From: a bacterium
Lineage (GTDB): Bacteria; Planctomycetota; JAFGQW01
Assembly: GCA_030426805.1 (NCBI GenBank)
Contig: JAUHXU010000001.1
Coordinates: 832,861 to 896,860 of the forward strand
DNA length: 64,000 bases
Reading direction: 5' to 3'
Below the pieces are notes generated by a model that was not told the origin of the DNA, did no database searches, and worked only from the letters and a program-made list of their open reading frames with translations. Shown here in pieces: positions 46,972-56,730 of the stretch. The position numbers and the translations under genes were made by a program. Every line of letters starts with the position of its first letter. Within the stretch, counting starts at the first letter, position 1.

Positions 46972-47709
46972 TCAGAAGCGAAGCCCCACGGTGATCATCG
47001 CGGCGAGCGCGTTCAGCCGGTTGTCGTTCATCCGCGTCTCGTCGGTGGCGAAGTACTTCACCTCGACGCCCGCGCTGATCGCGTCGAACACGACGAAGTC
47101 GGCGCCGGCGAACGCGTTGCCGGCGAAGACCCAGCCGTCGCGGTCGCGTCCCCCGCTGACCTCGAAGTCGTAGTAGATACCGCCGAGCCCGGCGCCGCCA
47201 TAAAGCTCGAAGATCCACAGCGGCAGATTCAGCCGCGCGTTCAGCATCACCGGTGCGGTGACCAGGTCGATGTTCGACTTGTCCTGGTCGGTCTCGCTCC
47301 ACCCCGACTCGAGTTCGACCGCGAGCAGGTGTCCGGCGACGAACGTGCCGACCGACGACGTCAGGATGTAGCCGTTGCCGAGATCTTCATCGGCATGGCC
47401 GACCCAGCCGCCCTTGACGTTGAAGTAGCTGTTGCCGCGGCGACGCGGTCGCTCCTCGTCCGACGGCGGCGTCGCCGGCGCCGGCTCCATCGCCGCTCCG
47501 ATGGCGACCGACGAAGCACTCGGCGCGACCATCCCCGCCGACGCATCGGCCGGTGCCGCGATCGGCGCCACCTCGACCGCCGGCGCGGCCTCCAAGATCT
47601 CGACACCAGCGAAGGCGTCGTCGACGCGCAACTCCTCGAGCGCCGCGTTCCGGCCGCTCGAGCAGCCGAACAACACGAACCCCGCCATCATCATTGCCAA
47701 CAACCGCAT
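46972..47709 (-). CDS. lipoprotein with outer-membrane beta-barrel domain
   Basis: A 245-aa protein from ATG 47709 (GGAGGA four bases upstream). The signal ends FGC, lipid Cys16. An Ala/Pro/Val-rich linker (about 20-95) precedes a small barrel: NSYFNVKGGWVGHADED, LLAVELESGWSETD and so on, ending ITVGLRF with the terminal Phe of outer-membrane barrels. It resembles 8-stranded OmpA/OprF-like barrels. The combination of a lipid anchor and a barrel is slightly unusual. It is convergent with 45925-46941. Confidence 0.65.
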   Translation of the reverse strand: MRLLAMMMAGFVLFGCSSGRNAALEELRVDDAFAGVEILEAAPAVEVAPIAAPADASAGMVAPSASSVAIGAAMEPAPATPPSDEERPRRRGNSYFNVKGGWVGHADEDLGNGYILTSSVGTFVAGHLLAVELESGWSETDQDKSNIDLVTAPVMLNARLNLPLWIFELYGGAGLGGIYYDFEVSGGRDRDGWVFAGNAFAGADFVVFDAISAGVEVKYFATDETRMNDNRLNALAAMITVGLRF

Positions 47710-47889
47710 CCGATCCTCCAGTTCCGCCGCAGCACACCATGTGCCCGCCGGCCTCACTCGTCGATAGGCCTATCATGGGATGAAGGTGGAGTCCAGGCGC
47801 AGGCGACGTTGACAGTCCCACCAGGACGGGTGACACTCCGGGTGACGCTTGCCTCGGGGGTCGGACGACGGGGGTGGAGTTCCCCTGCC

Positions 47890-48864
47890 ATGCGTGCGTT
47901 CGCTCTGCTCGTCTCGCTCGTCATCCTCGGTGTCGCGACCGAGGCCCCCGCCGATGACACCGTCCTTCGATTCGGCCTCGGCCACCCCGTCGGCTTCGAC
48001 GGCCGCGGGACGATCACCGACTTCCGCGGTCAGCCGGTGCTGTTCGCCTGGTACAAGGACGGCGCCTACGCGATGGACGCCGCCGTCAAGGCGCTGAAGC
48101 TCCACAAGAAGCACGGGAAGAAGGGGCTCGCCGTCGTGCTGATCGACAGCGAGGCGAGCGGCGACGACGGCTGGGCGAAGAGCCACGCGTTCCTGCTCTC
48201 CCGCTTCGGCGACATCGGTGCGTGGAGCAGCGGCGGCGTCGCGGTCCCGGGTGCTGCCGCGAGCTACTCCGACGGCGCCGGCGTCGCGCTGGTCGGCGCG
48301 GACGGCACGATGGTGCTCAAGGGCGCGAACCGGACGCTCGGCAACAAGCTCGACAAGGCGATCGCCCGCGAGTTGAAGCGGACGCGCGGCGGCTGGGGCG
48401 ACGACGCGACCGCCCGGGAGATGCGAGCGCTCGCGTTCGGCAAGGGGAAGCTCGGTGCCGCGGCGGCGATGCACACCGACGGCAACGCCGCGACCGAAGC
48501 CGCGCTCGCGGACATCGAGGCTCGCTACCACGGCCTGCGCAAGCGCGCCGAGTTCGCATCCGCCAGCGGCTGCTTCGCCGAGGCCGAGCGCGAACTGTCG
48601 GCCCTCGCGAAGGCCGTGGAGGGCCATGCCGCGTGGGCGGACGCGACCGCCAAGCTCGCGCAGTCGATCGCCGAGCGGGCGACCGACGACGATCGCAAGC
48701 GCGAGAAGGCGATCGAGAAGTTCCACAAGACGATCGCCCGCGGCAAGGTCTCCAGCGGACAGCTCAAGAAGATCCAGGCGTTCGCGGCCTCGTGCGACGG
48801 CCACCCACAAGCCGGCGCCGCCAAGCGCTGCGCGACGCTGGCGGCCGCGGTCGCGGCGCGGTAG
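47890..48864 (+). CDS. exported protein with thioredoxin-like N-terminal region
   Basis: A 324-aa protein from ATG 47890; signal peptide to about ATEAPA. FRGQPVLFAWYKDGAYAMDA and GLAVVLIDSEASGDDGWAKS follow the layout of thioredoxin/AhpC-TSA folds, but the CxxC is missing, so no redox function is evident. The C-terminal half is a helical repeat (CFAEAERELSALAKAVEGHA). Unknown role in the periplasm. Confidence 0.6.
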   Translation: MRAFALLVSLVILGVATEAPADDTVLRFGLGHPVGFDGRGTITDFRGQPVLFAWYKDGAYAMDAAVKALKLHKKHGKKGLAVVLIDSEASGDDGWAKSHAFLLSRFGDIGAWSSGGVAVPGAAASYSDGAGVALVGADGTMVLKGANRTLGNKLDKAIARELKRTRGGWGDDATAREMRALAFGKGKLGAAAAMHTDGNAATEAALADIEARYHGLRKRAEFASASGCFAEAERELSALAKAVEGHAAWADATAKLAQSIAERATDDDRKREKAIEKFHKTIARGKVSSGQLKKIQAFAASCDGHPQAGAAKRCATLAAAVAAR

Positions 48865-48931
48865 ATTCGGTGCATCGGCCGGGGCGTCGCGTGCGAAGTC
48901 CCGGCCTCATTCCAATCGCCGAGGAGAACCG

Positions 48932-49540
48932 ATGGACACGTTCGACGCGATCTACGGCCGCCGCGCCGTCAAACACTTCGACCCCGACCACGAGATGCCC
49001 GAGGCGGATCTCCGGAAGCTCCTCGAAGCGACGATCCAGTCGCCGACCTCGTTCAACATCCAGCACTGGCGCTTCGTCGTGATCCGCGACCCGGCGCTGC
49101 GCCAAGAGATCCGCACGAACGGCAACGACCAGGCGCAGATGACCGATGCCTCCGTGCTGATCCTGATGACCGCCGACGTCGACGCGTGGAAGAAGGAGCC
49201 GGCGCGCTACTGGCGCAACGCGCCGCCGGAGGTCGCGGAGTTGCTCGTGAACTGGATGGGGCCGTTCCACGAGGGCAAGCCGCAGTTGCAGCGCGACGAA
49301 GCGATGCGCTCGATCGGCATGGCGATGCAGACGCTGATGGTCGCCGCGAAAGCGATGGGCTACGAGTCGTGCCCGATGATCGGCTTCGATCACGACGCGG
49401 TCGCGAAGCTCGTCGGCCTCCCCGCCGACCACTGCCTCGGCCCGCTCGTCGCGATCGGCAAGGGCACGAAGGACCCGTGGCCGAAGCCCGGTCAGTTGCC
49501 GCTCGACGAGGTCGTGATCGAGAACCGCTTCGGCGGGTAG
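48932..49540 (+). CDS. nitroreductase-family oxidoreductase
   Basis: A 202-aa protein of standard length for the family. DAIYGRRAVKHFDPDHEM at the start and SPTSFNIQHWRFVVI give the FMN phosphate and ring contacts; SIGMAMQTLMVAAKAMGYES and the late LVAIGKG complete the pattern. It is a cytoplasmic FMN- and NAD(P)H-dependent reductase of nitro or quinone compounds; the physiological substrate is unknown. Monocistronic, convergent with the next gene. Confidence 0.85.
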   Translation: MDTFDAIYGRRAVKHFDPDHEMPEADLRKLLEATIQSPTSFNIQHWRFVVIRDPALRQEIRTNGNDQAQMTDASVLILMTADVDAWKKEPARYWRNAPPEVAELLVNWMGPFHEGKPQLQRDEAMRSIGMAMQTLMVAAKAMGYESCPMIGFDHDAVAKLVGLPADHCLGPLVAIGKGTKDPWPKPGQLPLDEVVIENRFGG

Positions 49541-49548
49541 TCCGCGCG

Positions 49549-51582
49549 TCAGAGCTTGACCGGAACGACGCGCGTCTTGCCGGCGCGCACGTCGACGTGG
49601 ACGCGCGTCGCCGCGGCTTGGGTTCCATCCCCCGCGACGAGCCTGACCGACAGGATCCACGGCCCCGGCGGGAGGAGTCCGCCGGGGGTGCGTTCCTCGT
49701 TCCCGTCCCAGGGGCTGTAGAGGTGCATCCACACACTCCCGTCCACAGCGGGTAGTTGCTGAAACACCGAGCTGTCGACGCAGCGTTCCGGGTGGATGCC
49801 GCGTGCGTCGATCAAGCGCGCATCAACCGCGGTGTCTGGCGGTAGCACCCGCTTCGACGAAATCGACGGCATCACGCGGCCACCACGTCGCAGCACGACG
49901 TCGAGCGAGTTCGCACCGGGCGCGAGCGTCACGCGGCGCCGCTCGGGGTGGAGATACGGTTCGTTCTCGGCGGCCTCTTCGATCACCGCGTCGTACTCGC
50001 CCGGCGGGACGCCGGTCACCGTCCCGTCCACGGCCGGCCCCGCGGCGTGCGCACCGGTGACGGGATCGAACAGGTTGACGTCGATCGCGACCTTCGAGCC
50101 GTCGTCGTCCCGCGCACGCACGACGAGTCGAGCCGCCACCGACAACGGTCGGAGCACGACGTCGAACACCGTCTCCCACCGATCCGTCCCGACCGTGAAC
50201 GCGCGAACGACCGGCTCGAGATGATCGTGCAGCACCGCGATGACGACGAACGAGCCGACCGGCGCGAACGACGAGACGACGCCGGGGCACCCCTCCTCCT
50301 CGTAGATCCCCGTGACGAGGGCCTTGCTCGTGAGCGCGCCGAGATCGCCACGAGACGCGAAGACCCGCTGCGCTCGTTCGGCGACCCCCGGCGGCCAGAC
50401 AGCCAAGTGGGTTTGTACGAACGCGGGACGACCGTCCGGTGTCGTCACCCGCACGACGAACCGACGCTGATCGAGACGAACGGCGAGACGATCCCCGATC
50501 GGACGCACGTCGCTGGCCTTCGCGTTGTCGCAATGATCGTCGATCGGCGTCACGGTCCACGCGGTGACGTCAGTCGCGACACCGGTCGCGGTGAAACGCC
50601 CGGCGTCATCGGTCGTCACCGACAGCGAGCGCAGTCCGGCAGCCCCACTCTCCTCGCCGTCGGCGTCGCCCAGGTGAACGCCGAGCCATCGCGCGGGCGA
50701 CCCGTCGGGATAGGTGACGTGGCCGTGCAGCGTCGCGTGCGCGTGCACGACGACGTCGCCCACGTCGAGAACCGACGGCGCCGGGCGCAGCCCCGAGATC
50801 GGCATCGGCTTCGAAGGCCCCGCCGTCGGGCTGATCGCAGTGATTGCGGTCGCGTGCTCGTCGAATGCGATGCGGAAGCGGCCGGTGGGGTCCGTGCGGA
50901 CGGCTCGCCAGAGGCTGTGGGGCTCCTCGACGTCGCACGACCCGACGGTCGCGTCGGAAACCGATCGGCCGGCGGTGTCGACGACACGGCCCGCCACGAT
51001 CGCGACGGGCGTGAACACGATGTCGGTCTCGCCGCGCCAGGAGCGACGCTCGTCGGACGGAAAGGAAAACTCCACCTCGCGCTCCGACGCGCGCCAACCG
51101 TCGCCCGTCCACGCAGCAGACGTGAACACCCCCAACAGCCGCACCGCGCGGGCGCCCTCGCGGAGCGCGGTCACGTCGAGCTCGAACCGTCCGCGGGCAT
51201 CGCTCGTCGTGCGCGCGACGACGTCCGTACGGCCGCCGAACGCGACGCGCAGTTCCACCGTGGCGTCGGGAATCGGCCGCGGGGGTTTGCCGTTGTCGAC
51301 CGTCTCCGTGCGGCACAGCCCGGCGACGCTCCACCGGTCCGTCGGCGCGGTCGGTGCGGGCGATGGCTCGGTCGGCTTCCGAACATCGGGCGCGGGCTCT
51401 TCCGTGGGCGCGGCGGCAGGCTCATCGGACGGCAACGCGACACGAGGCGTCGGTGCCGGGGGCGCCTCGATGCCGGCCGTGCCCTCGACGACAGGCGCCG
51501 GCTTCGGCGCATCGGCCTCACGAAACACGAGGACAAGGGCGATCCCGAGCAGCAACCCGGCGACGACGATCAGCGCGCGCAT
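49549..51582 (-). CDS. membrane-anchored protein with carboxypeptidase-regulatory-like domains
   Basis: A 677-aa protein with an N-terminal helix MRALIVVAGLLLGIALVLVF, a Pro/Ala-rich linker to about 90, then repeated CarbopepD_reg-like beta-sandwiches: DATVELRVAFGGRTDVVART...GRFELDV, AGRVVDTAGRSVSDATVGSC...TGRFRIAF, HGHVTYPDGSPARWLGVHL. These are binding or structural domains on the outer side of a membrane. No catalytic domain is present. Confidence 0.75.
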   Translation of the reverse strand: MRALIVVAGLLLGIALVLVFREADAPKPAPVVEGTAGIEAPPAPTPRVALPSDEPAAAPTEEPAPDVRKPTEPSPAPTAPTDRWSVAGLCRTETVDNGKPPRPIPDATVELRVAFGGRTDVVARTTSDARGRFELDVTALREGARAVRLLGVFTSAAWTGDGWRASEREVEFSFPSDERRSWRGETDIVFTPVAIVAGRVVDTAGRSVSDATVGSCDVEEPHSLWRAVRTDPTGRFRIAFDEHATAITAISPTAGPSKPMPISGLRPAPSVLDVGDVVVHAHATLHGHVTYPDGSPARWLGVHLGDADGEESGAAGLRSLSVTTDDAGRFTATGVATDVTAWTVTPIDDHCDNAKASDVRPIGDRLAVRLDQRRFVVRVTTPDGRPAFVQTHLAVWPPGVAERAQRVFASRGDLGALTSKALVTGIYEEEGCPGVVSSFAPVGSFVVIAVLHDHLEPVVRAFTVGTDRWETVFDVVLRPLSVAARLVVRARDDDGSKVAIDVNLFDPVTGAHAAGPAVDGTVTGVPPGEYDAVIEEAAENEPYLHPERRRVTLAPGANSLDVVLRRGGRVMPSISSKRVLPPDTAVDARLIDARGIHPERCVDSSVFQQLPAVDGSVWMHLYSPWDGNEERTPGGLLPPGPWILSVRLVAGDGTQAAATRVHVDVRAGKTRVVPVKL

Positions 51583-51707
51583 GTCCGCAGTCTATCGCCG
51601 CCCTACCGACGTGAGGCGCGATTTTTCGGGCGGATGATGTTGCGCACGACCGGTGGTCCGATACGCTGTACGGCGTCAGGGGGCCACGACATCCCCGAGA
51701 CGAGACG

Positions 51708-53138
51708 ATGTTCCCCACAGCCACTCGGCGCGCCGCACGGCTCGCCCTCGCCCTGCTCTGCATCACCGTCGGCGACGTGATCGCTCAGCCGATCCCGTGG
51801 CAGCCCACGCTCTCCGTGACAAACGGCGGCGCGATCGGCGAGACCGTCGAAGTCACGCTGGCGACGGTCGCCAACGCGCCCAGCGTGATCGCCGCGTCGG
51901 CGTCGCTCGCCGGGCCGTGGCCCTCCCCCCTCGCCCCACCGCTGCAAGTGCTGTTCGTCGGCAATGCGGGTGCGTCGCAAACGGCGGTGGGCCGCACATC
52001 GATTCCCGGGCACGCGTCGCTCGTCGGCGCACCGATCCACGTCCAAGGCGCATCGATCGTCAATTCGGCGCTGATCGTCTCACGACCCGTCACTCGCTAC
52101 ATCGCGCCGAACATCCCGCGGCGCTTCGTCCGTGTGCGGCCCACGCCACAGGCGATCGCCACGGCGGGATACGGGCGCGCCGCGACCGTCCTCGCCGACG
52201 GCACGTTCCTGTTCACCGGCGGACACGGCCGCGGCGATGTCCTTCCGCAGCCCGTGTTCAAGACCGCCATCCACTACGACGCGACGAACGACGTCCTCAC
52301 TCGTCTGCCCGACCTCGCCCAGCCGCGAGCGAACCACACCGCCGTGCGCCTCGCCGACGGCAAGGTGGTGATCGTCGGCGGCGACGCCCCGATGGCAGCG
52401 CCGACCGCGGAGTTGTTCGACCCGGCGACCGGGCGCTCCACGAGCCTCGGCCCCGTTCCGACGCGCCTGACGACGGCGCTGGGGGTCGCGTTTCTCGACG
52501 CGGCACGACGCGAGTGGGTGCTGTTCGCCGGCGGTTCGGACGGTCAAGGATCGACGATCCGCGACGCGCTCCTGTATGACACGGTCGGTCGGACGTTCAC
52601 GACGGTCGGCCCGATGCAGCAACGCCGTGCCGGAGCCGCCGCGATGGCGGTGCCCGGCGGGGTGCTGATCACCGGCGGCTACGACACGACCGCGACGACG
52701 CTCGCGACCCACGCGTCGGTCGAGCTCTTCCACATCCAGACGCGCGCATTTCACCCATGGGGCTCGATGACGCGGCCACGCGCCGACCACGCGATGCACC
52801 CGATCTCGACGACAGCGGCACTGATCGTCGGAGGCATCGACACGAATTGGAACGCCTTCGACGACCTCGAGGTATTCGAAGGCCTGACCGCTCGGTCGAT
52901 CGGGATCCCGCTGCGCACGCAACGCCCCCGCTCACAGACACGCCCGCTCGTCTTGCCCGACGGCGCACTGTTCCTCGGCGACGTGCTGTCGAGTGAGTTC
53001 CTGACGCCGACCGCGTCCACGCTCCTCCGCCCGATCCCGGAACAGCCGACCCTACTGGGCAGCCGGTTCGAGTTCCTCCCCGCGCCGGCCGGCGGCGTGC
53101 TCGCGATCGGGCCGCAGACGTTGTTCTACCTGCGATAG
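51708..53138 (+). CDS. secreted kelch-repeat beta-propeller protein
   Basis: A 476-aa protein, ATG 51708. The signal peptide ends VIAQ. A beta domain (IPGHASLVGAPIHVQGASIV) like that of the exported 41578 gene precedes kelch blades: TVLADGTFLFTGGHGRG, AVRLADGKVVIVGGDAPM, WVLFAGGSDGQGSTIRDALL, AVPGGVLITGGYD and one or two more. Probably an extracellular carbohydrate- or protein-binding propeller; the galactose-oxidase copper site is not evident. Confidence 0.8.
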   Translation: MFPTATRRAARLALALLCITVGDVIAQPIPWQPTLSVTNGGAIGETVEVTLATVANAPSVIAASASLAGPWPSPLAPPLQVLFVGNAGASQTAVGRTSIPGHASLVGAPIHVQGASIVNSALIVSRPVTRYIAPNIPRRFVRVRPTPQAIATAGYGRAATVLADGTFLFTGGHGRGDVLPQPVFKTAIHYDATNDVLTRLPDLAQPRANHTAVRLADGKVVIVGGDAPMAAPTAELFDPATGRSTSLGPVPTRLTTALGVAFLDAARREWVLFAGGSDGQGSTIRDALLYDTVGRTFTTVGPMQQRRAGAAAMAVPGGVLITGGYDTTATTLATHASVELFHIQTRAFHPWGSMTRPRADHAMHPISTTAALIVGGIDTNWNAFDDLEVFEGLTARSIGIPLRTQRPRSQTRPLVLPDGALFLGDVLSSEFLTPTASTLLRPIPEQPTLLGSRFEFLPAPAGGVLAIGPQTLFYLR

Positions 53139-53156
53139 CGAACGCCTCGCGCTCGA

Positions 53157-55175
53157 TTGACACGCGACACGATCGCGAATACCGTCGCTGCTCGACCACG
53201 TGAAGGGACGGATCGCATCGAGTCGCCGACGCCGACCGAGCGCCCGTCGCCGTGGATGGACGTCGGCGCCGCGATCGCGCGCGCCGGCTGGTTCGTCGCG
53301 GCGGCGATCCTCGGCATCTACTCCACGAAGCGATTGCACCTGCTGCTGCACGGCGACCGGGTCGAGGATCTCGCCGACGCGGCACTCGACGCGTGGCTAC
53401 TGCGCGCGGCGATCGCGTTCGTCGTGCTCAACGCCGCGTGGCGGATCTGGCGCCGATCCCGCGGCGCGCCCGTCGCGACGCCCGGGGCATGGGCCGGCTT
53501 CTTCCTCGTCTTCGCCGCTGCGCAACCGCTGATCGCCGGGGCGCCGGTTTCGACGACCCTCACCGCCGCCGCGCTGTCGATCCTCTACATGCCGCTTCTC
53601 CTCCGCCTCGAACGGTGGATCCGATCGCGGCGCCGACGCGACCGCACGCCGTCCGCCCCGCGCCCGACACTCCGGATCTCGCGCCGCGCGACGCTCGTCG
53701 CGTGGGGCATCGTCGCGGCGATCGTCGTCGGCGAGGCGTGGCTCGTGCGCGAACTGTGGGGGCAAAAGCAGAACACGCTGCACGAGAACGGGCGCTGGAC
53801 GAGCGGCAAGCTCGACGTGGACATGGGGATCGTCGGTGCCGCGACCTACATGATGACGCGCCGCGCGCTCAGCGGGAACCGGCTGAACCTCGGGCCGTGG
53901 CACGGCTATCAGGAACTCCGCTCGCCCGAGCCGATCCCGTTCCACGCTGCCGGCTTCCGCTTCACGGTCCCGCCCGACGGCTACCTGATCGTGCGCCTCG
54001 ACGACGGCGGCGCGACGTTCTCCGGCGTGCGATTGAGCCGACGCGCCGACACCCCGAGCCTCGCGTTCACCGCGAAGGAGACCGGCGAGTTCGAGTCGAC
54101 GCGCCCGATCACGGTGCCGCCACTCGGCGACGGCGAGCACCGCGGGACGATCACGCGGCGCGACGGGGCGTGCACGGTCGCGGTGGACGACACCGTCGTC
54201 GCGCAGCTCGACCTCCCGGCGGGGCCGCTCCGGATCGGATTCCGCGGCGGACACGCGAACGCGACCGTCGACGACGTCGTGCTCACCGACCCGCGCGGCG
54301 CAATCCTGTTCGCCGACGACTTCCGCAACACGGCCGATCCGCTCGGCCGCCTCGGGATCGCGCTCGCGATCGTCGCCGTGGCTCGTGCCCTCGCGGGATT
54401 CGCGCTCCACGCCGAGCGCCGGCGCCTGCGCGCCCCGCCGGTCTTCTACGTGCTCGCCACGACGCTGACCCTCGGGATCTGCCTCGCGATCTACTGTTTC
54501 GCGGACCACGCGATTCTCTCGGCGCGCCACGTGCGCACGCCGACCGAGTCCGCGTATCGCCGCACGATCGAGAGCGGCGCCGAGGTGCAGGAACGCCTCG
54601 AGAGCACCTACCCGCTCGCGCCGAACCCGCGCGTGCGACGAGTGCTGTTCATCGGCTCGTCGCAGACGTGGGGATCCGGCGCGAAGACCGAGGCCGAGTC
54701 GTTCGTGCGGCGCGTCGAACGCGCACTCGCAGACGAGCGCGTGCAGTGCATCAACACCGCGATCTCGGGCGCCGATTCGACGGCGCTGCTCGAGAGCTTC
54801 CAGCGGAGCTGGCGGCAGTGGCGGCCGGACGGCATCGTCGTGAACCTCTCGAACAACGACCGCGACGCGGACGAGTTCGCCGCGAACCTCGAGACGCTCG
54901 TGCGCCTCGCGCGTGAGGACGGCGCACGCCTCCTGTTCGTGCTCGAGGCGAACGCGCTCGAACACGATCTCGGCCCGATCGAGACGCGCTGGAACGCGAT
55001 GCGGCGCGTCGCGGCTGCGCACGACATCCCGGTCGTCGACATGCACGCCGCGCTCGCGCCCGAGAACGGGCGGGGCTTGCTGTGGTGGGACACCGTGCAC
55101 CTGACGACGTTCGGGCACCGCCTCGTCGCGGAGCGACTCGTCGAACCGGTTCGCACGCTCGTCGCGCCGCGTTGA
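53157..55175 (+). CDS. membrane protein with SGNH/GDSL hydrolase domain
   Basis: A 672-aa protein. Four N-terminal helices (two in 40-110, one near 125-145 and one near 180-200) lead into a beta-sandwich (about 220-380) of lectin type (DDGGATFSGVRL, IRLDLPAGPLRIGF-like). Another helix (TTLTLGICLAIYCFADH) precedes the SGNH hydrolase: VLFIGSSQTWGSG with the nucleophile Ser, the GxND-like NLSNNDRD, and WWDTVHLTTFGH with the Asp-His pair. It probably (de)acylates a glycan or lipid at the outer membrane face. The start at TTG 53157 is uncertain. Confidence 0.75.
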   Translation: MTRDTIANTVAARPREGTDRIESPTPTERPSPWMDVGAAIARAGWFVAAAILGIYSTKRLHLLLHGDRVEDLADAALDAWLLRAAIAFVVLNAAWRIWRRSRGAPVATPGAWAGFFLVFAAAQPLIAGAPVSTTLTAAALSILYMPLLLRLERWIRSRRRRDRTPSAPRPTLRISRRATLVAWGIVAAIVVGEAWLVRELWGQKQNTLHENGRWTSGKLDVDMGIVGAATYMMTRRALSGNRLNLGPWHGYQELRSPEPIPFHAAGFRFTVPPDGYLIVRLDDGGATFSGVRLSRRADTPSLAFTAKETGEFESTRPITVPPLGDGEHRGTITRRDGACTVAVDDTVVAQLDLPAGPLRIGFRGGHANATVDDVVLTDPRGAILFADDFRNTADPLGRLGIALAIVAVARALAGFALHAERRRLRAPPVFYVLATTLTLGICLAIYCFADHAILSARHVRTPTESAYRRTIESGAEVQERLESTYPLAPNPRVRRVLFIGSSQTWGSGAKTEAESFVRRVERALADERVQCINTAISGADSTALLESFQRSWRQWRPDGIVVNLSNNDRDADEFAANLETLVRLAREDGARLLFVLEANALEHDLGPIETRWNAMRRVAAAHDIPVVDMHAALAPENGRGLLWWDTVHLTTFGHRLVAERLVEPVRTLVAPR

Positions 55176-55176
55176 G

Positions 55177-56730
55177 CTACTCGCGCAGACCGCGCGGCGT
55201 GAGCACGCGTGTCAGCAGACCGAGGACGCCGTCCACCGCGAGCGCCAGCACAGCCGCGGGGATCGCGCCCGACAGCACGCGACCGGTGTCGTTCAGGTAG
55301 AGACCGGTGACGATCGGTTGGCCGAGCCCACCCGCGCCGATGAACGCGGCGAGCGTCGCGACGCCGACGCTGATCACCGCCGCCGTGCGCACGCCGGCGA
55401 GGATCGTGCGGATCGCGAGCGGGAATCGCACGCGCCACAGGACCTGCCGCGGCGTCATGCCCATGCCACGCGCCGCGTCGACGAGAACCGGGTCGACCGA
55501 CTCGAGGCCGGTGACGGTGTTGCGCAGGATCGGGAGCACCGCGTAGAGGACGAGCGCGATGATCGCCGCCTGCTCGCCGAGGCCGACCCACGGCACCGCG
55601 ATCAGGAACGCGAGGAGCGCGAGGCTCGGGATCGTCTGGATCACCGACGCCCCGCCGAGCAGCGCCGCGCGCAACGCCGGCACGCGCACGACGAGGACGC
55701 CGAGCGGGATCGCGAGCAACGCCGTGATCGCCAGCGCGAGTGCGACGTAGCCGAGGTGCTGGAGCGCGAGGACGCCGATCCGCCCGCGATCGCGCCACAG
55801 CGTGAACAACGGTCCGCGGTCGTCGCGCGCCGGCGCCGCCTGCGGGACGCGCCCGTCGTCGGCGATCAGGCCGCGCTCGCGCAGAAACGCACGCGCGACG
55901 TCGGCGAACCGCTCGCCGCCGACCTCGACGCGGTGGTTGAGCGCCATCGCGGTGCGATCGTCGATCGTGAACGCGAGCCGGGACAGCGCGTCGCGCAGTT
56001 CCGGGTGCGCGCGCAGCACCTCGCCGCGGACGACCGGCGCGGCCTGATACGGCGGGAAGAAGCCGCGGTCGTCGTCGAGCAACACGACGTCGTAGCGCAG
56101 GAGCTTGCCGTCGGTCGAGTAAGCGTCGAACACGTCCACCTCGTCGTTGGCGACCGCGGTGTAGACGAGGCCGTGCTCCATGCCGAGCGGTTCGAGGTCG
56201 AGTCCCGGGTAGTGCGCGCGCAGTCCGGGCCAGCCGTCCTCGCGCTCGACGAACTCGGGCGTGAAGCGCGCCCGTAGCGCCGCGCCGCGGCCGATCAGGT
56301 CCGAGACTCGCGTGAGCCCGAGGCGCTCGGCGACCGCGCGTCGCACCGCGATCACGTAGGTGTTGTTCAACCCGAACGGCGCCATCCACTCGATGTCGTG
56401 GCGGCGTCGATACTCGTGCTGCACGTGCAGAAACGCGCGCAACGGGTCCGCGGTCTTGCCCTGCTCCTTCAGGATGATCGACCAGGCCGTGCCGGTGTAT
56501 TCGACGTAGCAGTCGATCTCGCCCTCGCGGAGCGCCTTCCAGCACAGCATCGTGCCGCCGAGGTCCGCGCGGTGCTCGACGTCGAGGCGCGTCGTCGCCC
56601 GGACGTACTGCGCGACGATCTCGCCGAGCAACCGCCCCTCGGTGAAGTTCTTGCTGCCGACGACGAACGACTGCGCGCCGACCGCGCACACGAGCACGAC
56701 CAGCCACGCGACGACGCGGAGCGCGCTCAT
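55177..56730 (-). CDS. ABC transporter, fused substrate-binding and permease protein (OpuB/EgtU type)
   Basis: A 517-aa protein. The signal peptide ends VGAQ; residues 20-290 are an OpuBC-like binding domain (VVGSKNFTEG, YVEYTGTAWS, LEPLGMEHGLVYTAVANDE). The permease follows with about six helices and the coupling motif GLESVDPVLVDAARGMGM. In most fused homologues the permease comes first; here the order is reversed. The ATPase gene overlaps by 4 nt. The ligand may be a betaine, or ergothioneine given the divergent egtB-egtD and the EgtU precedent. Confidence 0.85.
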   Translation of the reverse strand: MSALRVVAWLVVLVCAVGAQSFVVGSKNFTEGRLLGEIVAQYVRATTRLDVEHRADLGGTMLCWKALREGEIDCYVEYTGTAWSIILKEQGKTADPLRAFLHVQHEYRRRHDIEWMAPFGLNNTYVIAVRRAVAERLGLTRVSDLIGRGAALRARFTPEFVEREDGWPGLRAHYPGLDLEPLGMEHGLVYTAVANDEVDVFDAYSTDGKLLRYDVVLLDDDRGFFPPYQAAPVVRGEVLRAHPELRDALSRLAFTIDDRTAMALNHRVEVGGERFADVARAFLRERGLIADDGRVPQAAPARDDRGPLFTLWRDRGRIGVLALQHLGYVALALAITALLAIPLGVLVVRVPALRAALLGGASVIQTIPSLALLAFLIAVPWVGLGEQAAIIALVLYAVLPILRNTVTGLESVDPVLVDAARGMGMTPRQVLWRVRFPLAIRTILAGVRTAAVISVGVATLAAFIGAGGLGQPIVTGLYLNDTGRVLSGAIPAAVLALAVDGVLGLLTRVLTPRGLRE